A stretch of DNA of 64,000 nt from Trichoplusia ni. Lineage: Eukaryota > Arthropoda > Insecta > Lepidoptera > Noctuidae. Each line of letters opens with the position of its first letter. The first letter of the stretch is position 1. The stretch lies in NCBI RefSeq assembly GCF_003590095.1, contig NC_039493.1, forward strand, positions 9,796,001 to 9,860,000, in the 5' to 3' direction. The position numbers were made by a program, and so were the translations under genes. The notes beneath the pieces are model-generated. The model saw only the letters and a list, made by a program, of their open reading frames with translations. It searched no databases and had not been told where the DNA came from. Below, piece after piece: positions 1-12,606 of the stretch.

Positions 1-1985
1 GTTTGAATGTTTTATAGTAAGTTACGGACGGTCGGCGAGGCAACGACTCTTTACTAATAAGGTTTTGTTTTTGACGGTACCCTAAGACACGCTCGTGTGG
101 CGTAGAGTGAAAATTGTACTCGAGGGAGTGTAAGAAGAGGGGTGAAAATGAGAAATGCAAATAGGTTGTTGAGCTCAGCTTCGCACAGAATAAGCCTATG
201 AACGCTTGACAAATAGTATTATGTCACAATTGCGCGTCACACGCCGAATAAATAATAATAGATTAATAAACTGCCAATCTGTATTTTATTGCGTCAACGA
301 AGGAATTTATAAAATAAAATATGTCACGTGCACAGGTCGGACACAATATTTCGTCAACATTCAATTTCCTGTCGTGTGAAAAGGTTACGTTCCGCTATCG
401 AAAATGTCAAAATAACGAGCGGAAATCGAAATGAACTCAATAGGTAGGAGCGATAAATTATAAAAGGATTTTTTGGCAATAACAATAAAAGATAGAGCTA
501 ATATTATATGAGGAGGTTTTACTATTAATTAATGTAATATTTTCTTTTTTAATATTTTCCAGTTTTGTATTTTTTGTTCAAAAAAAAAAGTCATTTTATA
601 GACGTAGATTTGAACTGTTTCTATATTATTTTGTAACAAGTTTGTTAAGCCACAGTATCTTGGCTGTTTTCAATTACCTACCTCGTTTCTTTTTTAGTGT
701 GAAAAAGAACATTTTCAGCTCTCTCGAGGCAAGCAAACTTGAAAATCTGTTCTTTGTAGTTTACTCGAACTATTTTAGGGTTAGCAAAATGTTTTCTGAA
801 GTTTTCTGTTGTAACGGTAACTAGCGAAAGAAAATATCATATTTTTACAATTACGCTATGGGGGTTCACAAAACATGTTTGCATATGACATATCTCAATC
901 AAATACTTCCTTGGGTTTCGATTTCCTATTTTTGTTTTGGATACGTTTTGATATTAAGTAATTTTAATATTTTCGTTACAATTGTATCAACCCATGACCA
1001 ACTTACTACGACAAGATTTTTCCTTATTTACTATGTCACTGACTTCCTGTCATTTATTTTTAATCTACCTTAAATGAGGGTTAATAATAATACTTGCTTC
1101 TTTACGTTTCGTCTTCAGACTCTCGAAACAATTATAATCCCAAGAAATAAAGGGCAAACTCAATGAAAATAAATAAAATATTCGATTGCTGCAAAGACAC
1201 CGTAGAAATTCAAGTAGAGCGAAACGCAGCGCCCTTGTTAGTGATCAGGATGATATTTCAGTACAAAACAAAGAGATCAAACCCTCTCTTGTTCCTTTAG
1301 TTAACAAAGCTTCAATGACCCTTTGCTGCCGGCACCTTCTTTGTCATCGGAAAGGCCTTGTCGTTAATGTCGAAAAAGATTAATTGCCATATAAATTAAT
1401 GGGAAAACGTCTACTGATGACAGCAATGACATATTGCGGTGTAAGCTCCATTGTTTTGGTATTGTCCGCGACCGGCACAACTTTTGTTTAATGGTATTAT
1501 TTTAAAAATTCCTGATAGAGTTGTCAATAGACGTTGGCTCATAATATGAAGATGATATAGATAGATAATAATCAAATGATATGACACAAAACCATAAGAT
1601 ACTATATTACGTAGACCAAGATTGAACCCTCAAAAAATAAGCCCTTGTTTTTTGCCCCTGGTTAACCTACGAATCGTCGTGTCTACCAATTTGGGCGGTT
1701 AGGATCCCGAAACTTTGTTGCCCTACTTCGGTCTGCCTTAGGCCATCGATATCCCGGTGGTAATTGAGTTGTGGGCGTCTGATCAGTCTGATGGCAATCA
1801 CACCGTGGAAAATTCTAATAATTAACCGCGTTTGGTTTATGTTAGGGAAACGTCACCGTCTAATAAACTTTTTTTAAAAGATTTTTAACAGAACAGGTAA
1901 AATTACGAAGGTACAGTTTTAAACGACTTTGGTCACTGTATTTTGTAAAACAATTATCATCATCGCGTTTATTATCACACCCACT
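1..1985. other. Intergenic, no gene recognised
   Basis: AT-rich sequence with only short chance ORFs (60-71 codons), none with recognisable motifs, splice context or sustained coding character. I see no confident repeat here either. The part around 1640-1810 is somewhat richer in G+C and could be a degraded repeat, but it matches nothing else in the window. Confidence 0.5.
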
Positions 1986-1993
1986 TACCAATA

Positions 1994-2056
1994 TATTCCT
2001 AATATATAAAATTAAATAATTTATTAGGCAAAACAACGTTTGCTGGGTCAGCTAGT
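1994..2056 (-). repeat. Internally deleted copy of the 'ctagctgacccagca' dispersed repeat
   Basis: Read on the minus strand, this starts with the same head as the longer copy at 42031-42313 (CTAGCTGACCCAGCAAA, then GTTGTTTTGCCTAATAAATT) and passes straight into an 'aattttatatatta' tail like that copy's 3' end. The middle, about 200 bp, is missing. This head-plus-tail form suggests an internally deleted mobile element. Family identity beyond 'common lepidopteran short repeat' is not claimed. Confidence 0.7.
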
Positions 2057-3654
2057 ACATGTATAAAATCCCAATAAAGGACAGCTTTTCTATATATCTC
2101 AAAACAATTGAATTCCGAACACCAAAATTTACAATAGAATTTCGAAAGGCCCGTTCACGCTTGTTGAAAGTTATTTGTTGATATCAGAATGTTTCGGGAA
2201 TGAAATCCATAATAATGTATAAATAATACAATAATTCAGTGCTTGAGGAAATATCCGCCGAGACCGCTAAGCGGCGCTGCAGTGCTGCGGTCTGCGGTAG
2301 AGCCGTGGGTACGACTCTATCGACGTTGCTATAACTTTACTTACCTTAGTCAATGTACTGGAGCTTGCATATCAAAGCTGACAGAACAATCTTGCAAGGT
2401 ATTGTTTCATGAATGTTGTTAGAAGTTAGTGCGGTAAATAAAGGATCACCAAAAAGGTTTTAAGTCTGTCACAAGGAGTTTGCAGTGAGCGCTTAAACTT
2501 ATCTTTATCTTAAGCTTACACGTAATTAATAATTATAATTAATGAAAAATATAGTCATAGAGATCTGCAATCCGCAAAATTTCCTGAACACGTACAAAAT
2601 ATTTAAACGTCGACTTTACCACCTGTCTCGTTGCTTGTCAATAACTTTACCGGTTAGCAGTCCGCTTACAATCAGCGATACTATATGTACATACGACTCG
2701 ACATATAAATGGCATCTCATTTTAATTCACCATTGACGCCTCCTTGCACGTTTTTTCTTTTCCACCTATGTACAGTAGGTACATTCGATATGAATCATAA
2801 GTTAGTTCGCAACACTATCGCGATCGCGGTGGAAGTGATTATGCACTCAGGCGCCGACGACGCCCGAGCTCAATTTAACGCCATTTACACGGCGACCCGC
2901 GACGCGCACCGCTTAACGCCCAATTAATAACACCTATTTAGCTGCCTGTAACGATATAAAATCCCATAAAATTATCTCGTTTTCGGCAATATGCTTTACT
3001 ATTGTTTGTTTTATGTACCTACTGAATTAAATTGACGACATATTTTGATATTCGATGAGATTCAGGTTTTATACTTTTTACAACAAATATTCGTCATTTT
3101 GTCATCAATTTGAGTTGATTTTGTAAGCTCGTATCCCAAAATAATCCAGCTTTGCCATTAGCGTGAAAGCCAAACAAGCGTAGCTAAAAGGTTTTAATAG
3201 CAGTCGAATCCGAATAACTCGATTGTTTCAAGTGATATTTGACTTCGGTAGTCAAATAAGGATCAAGTGAGAACCATCACTAGGGCAACGTAAACCTAAT
3301 CATTGAAAACTAACAGTAAGCGAGGAGCATCGGGCATTCCCTGCCGAGATATGTTTGACTTGCCCCGTTTGTATTCCCTCTACTGTTTGTGAGTGAGACT
3401 CTACATCGAATCTGTTTTCATTTTAAACGTGTGTTAGCCTTTATAAACTTCATCTTGTTGGTTTTCTTTGTTTGAAATGTTAATTTTCGGTGTTTCGGAA
3501 CTCTCGAACGGATGCAATTGTGTTTCACTCGATTAAAGTTTCGAATTTTGTGATCTATGTTAGGCTTTAAACTAGATCAGTTAGAAGTTATAAGTAGGTG
3601 AAATGAGCGGTAAAATGTGATGAAGTTTGAAGTGACCACAGAGGCGGGAGTAGA
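2057..3654. other. Intergenic, small GC-rich patches
   Basis: No gene is recognised. GC-rich patches lie at about 2255-2320 and 2820-2920. ORFs across them (for example 72 codons at 2709-2927) show no family motif. They may be repeat remnants or regulatory DNA. Confidence 0.4.
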
Positions 3655-3655
3655 G

Positions 3656-3663
3656 TGACGTCA
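3656..3663. promoter_or_regulatory. Perfect cAMP-response element TGACGTCA
   Basis: The palindromic octamer TGACGTCA sits inside the longer palindrome GTGACGTCAC, in a locally GC-richer stretch (about 3640-3770). The octamer is the consensus site for CREB/ATF bZIP factors. No coding start is recognised nearby, so it is unclear whether it belongs to a promoter of an undetected non-coding first exon or arose by chance. Confidence 0.35.
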
Positions 3664-4275
3664 CGGGTCCGGTAAACATTGCATACAAATCAGCGCAGTG
3701 GCCGACTTTCACGGAAACTTTGCGAAATTAACTTTGATCGTGTTTTAATACCCGCGCTTGCGTGGTAAAGCATTAAATCTCAATTTATATCCGAGCAGTC
3801 TTTATACAACTAGTTTATGAATTAGTTTCAAAGTTAACTCATTAAGTTGCGGTAGCTGTTGCATTTTATTTCTGAAAGAATATTAAACTTATTTGTCAAA
3901 TTGTATATTCATGGAATGAAGCTGAACATTCTCACATTAAAAAAAAAATGTAAATTAAAAACAATATGTATAAAAATACCTAATAACTAAAATAAGTATC
4001 TTAGATCTGACTTAACCGGAGGTCGAGTTTAGAAGACTTCAGGAATTCCGGTTCTTTTCCTAAGAAAGGAGAATGACGGATCCCGAAACTAGGCGCTGGC
4101 ACTGATCTTCTGTTTATGTTGAACTGTGAACAAGAGCAATATTCACGTAAATTTAGTAAACATCATAAATTGAAGGTTTGTTTTATCATTAAAAACTATA
4201 CCACCTACAAACACATCATCATCAAACACATGCATTATTTTTATAGTACCTAACTTTCGTGAGGATTCATAATTT

Positions 4276-4430
4276 ATTAAATGATGCAACGGTTAACTCG
4301 TAAAGGGTTGCCCATTTCGACTCGCGACCTCACCGCCTCGTCAGCTCATGCTTAAGGACTCCGGTTAGGATCTAAACTAGTCGGGCAATCCCGATACATA
4401 CGCGGGTATAGCGATGCAACCTTTAACTAA
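4276..4430. mobile_element. Degraded MITE-like element, older relative of the copy at 31054-31191
   Basis: It begins 'attaaatgatgcaacggtt' and shares an internal core (CTCATG.TTAAGGACTCCGGTT, then ACTAGTCGGGCA, then CCCGAT) with the element in intron 5 of aldehyde oxidase copy B. Its 3' terminal repeat (gcgatgcaacctttaac) is much decayed, and so is its inner sequence, so this insertion is probably older than the other one. No transposase is encoded. Confidence 0.6.
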
Positions 4431-4550
4431 CATATTCTTTGAGCTCCGTTTCGAAAATAGAACAATTACACAAACCCAAAATAAATCTGAAAGAGGTTTG
4501 AAACCTGACTCTCAGCTTTTAATTAAAATGAATCTAAATATACGTTAAGC

Positions 4551-5790
4551 GTGCATAATTATATAATCCCGTACCTTTTTCTCGCAGTAGGTGTTGGGCG
4601 CCGGTGTCTTATACGCTGGCAGTTCTCTATGGGTAGCCCCGAAAGAGTATGCGGGTTTGCTCTTTTGGACGAACTTGTAATTTGGCTCGTGTTCGCCCGG
4701 CCCGGGAATGTAAGCCTTCGCGAGAGTCCTGTCCGGGTAGCCGAGGGTATAAGAAGGGGCGGTTCTGTACAGATTTAAATTAAATTATTTTAAAATAGTA
4801 CAAAATATAGTTGCAGGATTTTCGTAATAATTGAAGCCGTGCAGCATGTATTCTTTAAAATTTTGTAAAATTAACACTTCCTCACCTATGCCTGCAGAAA
4901 TTTCCATTATAATCATTTGTAAAAAGGCATGGCATATACCAACGAACCAAACCTTTCAGTGTGCAGGTAAATACTTGTAGAATCTACCAAAAGCTATTGT
5001 CCATAGTTACGGACAAAGCCTACTGACAGGCTGACGTCGGTTAGTGGCAGGCTTTTGTGCGTAAATGTACATTGTTATCTTTTTACCTTTTTTATTTGTG
5101 GACAGGACATGTTCTAAGAAATAACCATGTTTTTCCTAAAACTAATAATTGAGGTCAAGTTTGTATCTGCTCTTTTGCGAGTGAATATCTACTTATATGT
5201 TTATTATTTTATTCGCAGATTAATAAAAACAATTAAATATAAATAATACTAAAAATTTCAAACCCGAGACAGGATATAAACCTGCGCATCCTGGCTATAC
5301 GCGCCAGGCGCTTCACCAAAATACTACCGACTATTTATTATAATTCAGCATGACATGACCCATGACGGAGTGCAAAAAAACTTCTCCTATTAACAGCAAT
5401 ATGATAAAAAAGTGCATCACTCTTACGCTCAAACAACTTTATCTTTCTCATTTAGGTCTACCACCATTGAGCTTTGAAAACGCACTATACAGCCTAGAAG
5501 AGCCCACAACAGAAACGAAAAGCCTGCAGAACTGCTACAGATTTAAAAAAGAAACATTTCCAACTTACGCTTTAGGTATAGGGGGGCAGTACATATTTGG
5601 TGGTGGTGTCCACGCATCGAAGGGTTGGTATGGGGGCTTGGCAGCCGGCCGCATGCTGTACGCGGGCACGCGTTTAGTTCGCAGCCGCGTCATTGGGTCG
5701 TAGGAACCCGGGCCGGGTACCTTCATTGTACTGCCAGGTGGATCGATGTGCGGGATGAGTAATCCACCTGGTATTCTATGGGTACCTGAG
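4551..5790. other. GC-rich island with repeat-like character
   Basis: Two segments (4570-4765 and 5575-5790) are clearly richer in G+C than their surroundings, with runs such as CCCGGCCCGGG and CCGGGCCGGGTACC. Open frames cross both (75 codons at 4551-4778; 113 codons at 5362-5703), but neither encodes a family I know. The second ends in a short hairpin. Decayed mobile-element pieces or a promoter/CpG-like island are both possible. Confidence 0.35.
5734..5771. other. Perfect 10-bp inverted repeat (hairpin)
   Basis: CCAGGTGGAT at 5734-5743 pairs with ATCCACCTGG at 5762-5771 around an 18-base loop. Both sides are flanked by GGGTACC (5715-5721 and 5780-5786), itself almost self-complementary, so the foldback could extend with internal loops. 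It may mark the end of a mobile element; no host function is evident. Confidence 0.55.
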
Positions 5791-5814
5791 AAAAATATAT
5801 TGATTAATTATTGA

Positions 5815-5955
5815 CCGCCCTATTGGTCTAGTGGTAGTACGCACGATCATGTTCCTTGTATGGGTGTCATTTATCTATATTATGTATTTAGAAATATATA
5901 AGTATGTTTATCAGTTGTTTAGTACCAAGCTCTGCTTAATTTGACACTAGATGGC
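5815..5955 (+). repeat. tRNA-like SINE fragment
   Basis: It starts with a good RNA polymerase III box A (TGGTCTAGTGG) in 'ccctattggtctagtggtagt'. It continues with a tail of the type common in lepidopteran SINEs ('atatataagtatgtttatcagttg', then 'accaagctctgcttaa' and 'actagatggcgttgtgtga'). Box B is not clear, so the copy is probably incomplete. Confidence 0.6.
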
Positions 5956-8900
5956 GTTGTGTGATTGTTGTGGAATATTGTTATATTCCAATTCCATTAC
6001 CTACTTTCATTAAGTGAAGTTCCATTCAATGAAGTTGTAACGTTTGTAGCTTTTATTTTTGAATTAGAGTCTTTATTAATTTAATTGAAGGTTGCTTTAC
6101 CTTTTGCACTAATTCCCCTCACATCCAGAAGAGGCGCGTTAAGGGATGCCGCTGGCTTCAAGTTACATGCGTTTGTTTTGTATCCAAACGTGTAAGCTGG
6201 TGATCGTTTAATCTTCGAATAACCTTTCCCACCTGTAATACAACATAATTAACGAGAGATAAGTTTCATATGGGTGGTAGTTTTGGCTTTTTTTATTAGT
6301 CTGGGAACTTGGTAAATATTTAATACCAACTAAATTTAAATTTACACCAACTTTAGTTTCAAAGAAATATGCAAAACAAAACACAAATAAACGGTCTAGA
6401 GACACATGAAATAAACTCCCACGCTCTGTAACGGTTTGCGTGTTTCCGATTGACTTTGCATTTTCAGGTGCAAAGGCATTCCGGTAGAATAAGCCGAAAC
6501 ATTTAGGGATGCATAGCGTTGTTTGTTTCGTTTTCATAGCGTATCGTAGCCTTGAAACATAGAGGGATTCGTCACAAAGCTTTTGTATCGTTTTAACCCG
6601 TGTCACCCTGTGTCTGTTTCAAAAAGAATTTCGGGAAGTTTTCTCCTATCTATCGGGTGTTTGTTCTTCTGTGTTTCTGTTTGAACAGTTTTGAGGACGT
6701 TTTGTTTGAAGATTTATTTGTTGGCCAATAAGCTAATACTTTGACGTCAACTTAGCTTACAAAATCCTTTATTTTGAGGATAATGTATGTAACTTCTCTT
6801 AACCTTCTCTCTTGTCCTAATACAAATAGTAAGTTATATGTGATATTAATAAAAATTTGTCAAAATAAAAGGTACTCTCAGGAGAATTGTTTTTTTTTTA
6901 AATACAGATTCATTTTAAGTTACCGGATACTTTTGGTGGTTCATAATAATCGGGTCCAGGTGTGCTTGTCTCTGCAGATATCGCGTTTTTACGGTGAGTG
7001 GGCTTCGCTGGATTCTGCTTTATAAGCTTTGCTCTGCATTCGAACCCCCAAGGCATGCTTGTCTTTATAAATGTTCTTCCATTTAAACTTCAGTGACGAT
7101 GCCAGACGTACAAAGTTATTGAAATGAAACTACTAAGCTATCGCAATAAACAGACTTCCAATAAATTCAGAAAGCAATAAAATGTAATAAAACTATTTGA
7201 TTAATATTCCTTCGACGGGACGTTACAACTGAATACCTTCGTTATTGTGTCAAAATATTTGTATTTCACTTCAGCCAGCAACATAGCGACGTCTATAAAA
7301 GGAGATCCCAAATCATAGCAACGGATGAACGGAATAAAGCCAGAGATAACATTTGGAGATAAAAACGGCACGAACGCAGGAATCAGGAGGGCAAATAAAA
7401 ACTCAGTGGAATTTCCACGGTCCAGGAAATTGAGCTGCACCGGATATCGTCGCACCGAGCGACGTGCGACGGAGAAATGGCTTCCGGCCGAGGTGGGCCT
7501 CCTTCATTATTCCTCCATTCTCTCACATTTCAATTCTGAAAATATTATCCCGCAATACATAATTTTAGTTTTCATATTTTTTGTATCAATTCAATTACTT
7601 TTGACTATAAAGCACAGCGATCAATGTTCGGCCTTTGCAGGAGTGGGACAATTACAGGCCAATATTATTATATAGTGATATGATCGTTGTGTCATGATTA
7701 CAATGCAGTTGTGGTTTATACAATGAGCTTTTGTTATCACATGGAAGTGATAAATGCACTGTAGCATTGTTTTACTGGTCGTATGTTTGTTAAAACAAAG
7801 CAAATATTTGGATTTTATTTATTACACGTTTTGAATAGGTATTGGAAAACAATATACATAAACAACAAATTATGCATGTACAATTAGCACTTATATTTTT
7901 CATAAATAGGAACTGTACAATTAGATTCATAATAGGAAATCTGAGTTAACATGCTAGTATAATTAGAATTAATTGTAATTATATCAACAGCAAGGCTATG
8001 AGCTCATCTACATATTAATTTTCTAAAGTATAAAAACAAGTGCATAAATTATAATGATATCAACCATTCTTGATACTTGGGTGTGATTGATGATATCGGA
8101 AAGCTTTTAGACATATTGCTTAAAGAAGAGCCAGCCTAAAATATGTCAAAAACATCATAACTCGATTGTAAATAATCAATGGAACGTTATATACTGTCTC
8201 CCGTCCCTTTTGTAATTTATTCATGTAAGTAATGGAAAATTAAAAACGAAAACGGGGCAATATGGCGGGTCGTGTGGCATTCATTATTCAGACCATATTG
8301 CCGGGACATGCGGATCCCGGGTTTTATAGATCCTGCTATGAATGCGCTGCTCTCGGCAATAACTATACTGAGGGTTATGTTCGTTCCAAAGTGATGGTAA
8401 CGATGCATAACGCGACCTGATTGAATTTGAATAAATCGCTTACTTTGAGCCACGGTTTGGTGCGCCCGTGCAGTTTTAGGTTTCGAAATCGAATGCGAAA
8501 TTGAGGATCTGGTTACTTGGTTATGTTGTACGTGGATATGTCACGTCCGTGATCACATTGCAAGATGTGGTATCTTAGTTTTAAATATAGATTGCCTTAT
8601 AAGGAATACCCTTGTTTGTGAAGCTTATAACTAAGTGTACATATTCTTTGTATAATTATGACAAAAAAATCTCATTATACTTTTTGCTATAAATATTGTT
8701 TTGGTATCAATTTTGATGTTTGATTGACGTTTTCTATAAATCTGAACAATACTTCAAAATTGAACCCAAAAAAATATTTAAAGCAATTGGTCATGAGACA
8801 GGACAGATTAATAATATAATTTTATCACCTTTGACATTTTTAGATGATTAAAACTCAACATTATTTATGATTTGAGCATTGCGGCTATACCTATAGAGTT

Positions 8901-11335
8901 TATTTTTATATGTACAAAGTAAACTAGTGTTACATGAGTGCGGAGTTGTTCTTGTTAGGAAATCTCTCGCTCCGTCGCCTCCCAGTTTGTGGTTCACTAA
9001 ACTTTATTACATCTTTTGTTTTAGTCGCAGCCTCTGACTGCGCGAACTGACGAGCGAAGTCTATTCGTGGGACTTAGCTGGTGGCTTCCACAGCTATGGG
9101 TCGTACTTTCCAAACAATATTCAATAGCATATACGTATACCTATGTAGGTAGGTACGTATTTGTTACTGTTCTTATGGATCAGATGGAGCATAGATGTTT
9201 TTGCAGAAATGGGAAGATAGAATACAAAAAATATGTGAATATTTACTGATCGTTGGAGGTTGGACGCGTTAAAAATACTTGTAATTATGTAAGTGTTGCG
9301 TTTGATAACACAGAAAAATACTTTTTGTCTCTTGCGTAATTTATGAAGTCGTGTTTGAGATTCTTCGTTAGCGTCAAGACAATCACAAGAAAAACAATGA
9401 GCTACTGCGGAGTTAAAAATCAATAGAAAAGGTCGACTCAATGCCGCTCGGCTTAAGCTCTGAAAAAAGTTGCCAGTTGGAATTGACTTTCCCTGTTCAG
9501 GGCCGAAGTTACAGTATGCTTCACTTACCCGTAATACGGGTGACCCGTTTCAACATCATTGTAAAAAACGTAGTTTTTAATATTTAACGCCATCATTTAT
9601 AATTTCCGAGATAAGTTTTCGGAGAAATATATTTTTAATTAAATCATGTTCGCAGGTAGATTCATTTTCGCAGCGTAAATGTATTAAGTTTATTATTATT
9701 TATTTATTTCTTATTTTGAAACACGTTATAAAGGATTATTAAAATTTTAAAAACATTATAGAATATTAATAATATTACTTGATTTTATATGTTTTCCAGA
9801 TATGAAATCATAATCAATACGAGATCATATTTATATATTAAACCAACGACATCAGAAGTAGAAACAACAAACATATCTATATGAATAAAATAATCAAACT
9901 TTTTGGCTTGGTATATTTTCGCTGAAGTGTGCGTACAATCCAAAGTGTAGCTATTTTTCGGATCTTTGCCGCAGGAAACAATCCGCTCTGCTGAATAATT
10001 AAATATATCCCGAATTACTTTTCTCTTTGTGTTAGTATATAATATTTTATTCCTATGAACTCCTTACTTTATATTTACCTGCAAAAACGGTCCTTGAAAC
10101 CATACAGCTACCTTTGTACCTGTAATATGAGCAGCGTGCAGACTGGTATGGTTCTGCTTATGATTTAAATTTAAACTGATTCAGTCGTGAATAAAACCCA
10201 AGATTCAGAGATTCAGTATTTTTGGCATTTTAGCCGGCGTAGTCGGCATTTTTTTCAAAACGATTTCTGCCATAAATAAATCTCCTTGGGTCGCGAAGGT
10301 TTCACAAACATTCAAGTTATAGTTACATGCACAGAGATACCCACGTTTAGAACAAGATTTGTTTGTTGCACAATTGCTTTCAAGGGGATGAAACCCTCGG
10401 CACGTGGCTGGTGGTGACCTGAAATATTCGGCTAGCCATGCAGTCGCGGAGAGTAAGTGTCAGAATTAAGAGAACACACTTGATCTCAATTCTACGAGTA
10501 TCTAAAATAGAAGACATTTAAATTAATTTGTTACACGTTCAAACAAGTATAATCAAGTATCCACTTTGTAACATTTCAGTTCACATTTAATCATAAAACA
10601 TTTTAACGAAATCTTTTCCTCGCGCATGACAGACTACAGATATTTCATTAAAATGATAAAACGACAAGATTGCCAATTATTTTTATATTTATGAGAAAAG
10701 TATAAAGTTCATAAGAATTGAAGTGAAAAAATAAATTTTTGGAAACGTTGAGACTAATTTAAAGTTATTTTCTCGTTAAATTTATTCAGAAAAGCAAAAC
10801 ACATAGAGTAGGTCACCGGCGCAGTGTTCAGTTAAAAGCTTTGTCGGGCATATGAAGTTAATTCACCTAATTAGAACGTATCCAGCCGTACCAGATCATG
10901 ACTTCTCGCAGCGTAGCGTTTCAACACTCTTAAAGTTAGTGCTTATCTACTTCGTTGTAGAAAGTTTCAGTCAACTAAAATTATTTTCTTGAAGTATGTG
11001 ATATCAGTTTTATTTGTAACTTTCCGCCCTTTGATGAACTATTGGCTGATTTCAAATTGCGTTTGAGTCAAGTTTTAACGATTCATATTCGGGTTGAAAT
11101 GGCCCAGATATTTCATAATAAATCAATTCAATAGCTCTTTATTTTTTTCTCGGTTCCTTTAATAAGTTTTCTTAACACTAATGAAAAATAAAAGGTGACT
11201 TCTAAGGGATGACTTCTACTTTTTTTAAGGGGAACAGAGCAGAGCCTGAAATCATATTTTGTGGATATCTTGTACTAAATTGTGTAGAGGAATAATTCCT
11301 GCTCAGCTATTCTAACAGTTGTCCGGTCAGTCGTG
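5956..11335. other. Intergenic, no gene recognised
   Basis: About 5.4 kb of AT-rich DNA. ORFs up to 132 codons occur on both strands, but their composition is low-complexity and they overlap in opposite frames. None shows motifs or splice-supported extension. A short perfect palindrome (ACCCGTA-A-TACGGGT) lies at 9527-9541. No further repeat is securely recognised. Confidence 0.45.
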
Positions 11336-11339
11336 ATTG

Positions 11340-11402
11340 CCTGTATTTTTATGCTCAAACCTTCCCTATACGGGAAGAGTCCCATACCCAGCAGGGGGAC
11401 GT
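11340..11402 (+). repeat. Fragment of a 'cccagcagggggacgta' dispersed repeat
   Basis: The text 'acgggaagagtcccatacccagcagggggacgtata' resembles the 3' part of a repeat frequent in Lepidoptera (usual form 'gcccagcagtgggac'). A piece in the opposite orientation occurs at 25427-25560 ('gtccactgctggacatagg'). Probably the tail of a non-LTR retroelement; the family name is not asserted. Confidence 0.5.
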
Positions 11403-11917
11403 ATATATTCTGGTATTATTTGCACATTATATGTTCTATTAATAGACCTAACAATCAAATATTGTGCATTAATATCTTGAGACGAGGCGTTATAATGTAG
11501 TCTGTTTGGCAAGGGGAGGGTAAACTGTCAACCATGTTGCGTGGTGCATAATGTACTTGATTAGTGTCAGGTGCCTGATTGGATAATTAGACAGGACTAG
11601 AAGTGGAAGTGTCAACGGTAATTTGCTCCTGTCATGAGCGTAGAGAATACTATCAGAATAATACAAGCGCTGCGATATTAGTTTCGGTTCATTGTATATG
11701 TAGTGTGTTCGAAGGCACGTTTGATATATGTATATATGGTGTGGAGTTCATGTTACAATAATACGATATGTGTTTGGCGTAAATTATGAACTAATATCAA
11801 GTTTGGAAAGCAAATATTATCTCATAGTTATGATGTAATCGCACGTTCTCGTGTGTATTGGTAACATGTTTAGAAACATTTAAGGCATTTTGAGCAGCTC
11901 ATTTATATTTTTTGGGT

Positions 11918-12075
11918 TTTAAGTGCGTCCGTTCATCTGTACCTATCAGACCGTATCTTATGAACTTTGAAATGTTGAAATTTTCACAGATGATGTATTT
12001 ATATTTTATCAACAAATACCTACTAGAAATAACGAACGATGTTAAGGTTGTAACGGTCATACATTAGTTGGGTGA
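11918..12075 (-). repeat. Copy of dispersed repeat R1 ('gacggacagac' element), inverted
   Basis: The text 'gtccgttcatctgtacc', 'agaccgtatcttatgaac', 'gaaattttcacagatgatgtattt' and 'acaaatacctacta' follows the order of a very common lepidopteran repeat. Related copies in this window lie at 26160-26285, 48410-48567, 56565-56690, 57310-57440 and 62600-62880. It is non-coding and diverged. Confidence 0.55.
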
Positions 12076-12559
12076 TAAAATAATGTATGAACCCCATCAA
12101 ATACCAACATATACTATTTGTCACTAATCCTAATTGTTATTTAATATTCGTTTGATATTCGCCTTTTTGATCTCCTTTATTTGATTATGAAAGACAAGAA
12201 CATTTATCTTTGTTCTATACTTAATCAGTTGCTATCGGTTTTCTATCAGGCGTACCTAAATATTATAAAACATTAAGGTAAGTCAACAGTCTCGAAACTT
12301 ACAATATTGATGTTGAGACCCGTCAATGAATAGTTTAACTCGTCAACCCACATCAAACTAGTTACAGTCGCTCAACTTGTCAATTTTACAAGACATTTTA
12401 TAAATGATGAAACTTTATGATTTATCCCTTGTCTGTCTTGATTTACTTATATTCTATTTCATTTAAAAATCATTTAGGAAATAAATTAATATAAAATACT
12501 ATTTTGTTTCAGCTCTACTTAGTATTATGGTATCAAAACTTTTTGCATATATATTTAAA

Positions 12560-12606
12560 AAATCAAATTTGACATTCTAACTGTCACATTTATCAAAACG
12601 TCATCT
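12560..12606 (+). promoter_or_regulatory. Likely compact promoter/5' leader of the coupling factor 6 gene
   Basis: Just upstream of the ATG is an inverted repeat TGACA (12570-12574) ... TGTCA (12582-12586), and there is little room for a long leader. A possible 3' splice site (ttttgtttcag, ending near 12511) would instead allow a 5' UTR intron. The sequence alone does not decide between the two. Confidence 0.3.

Noticed and set aside
6208..6606. 132-codon minus-strand frame
   Set aside because: One of the longest frames outside known genes, but without a recognisable motif, plausible splice context or a convincing coding pattern. Treated as chance; a protein search could reverse this.
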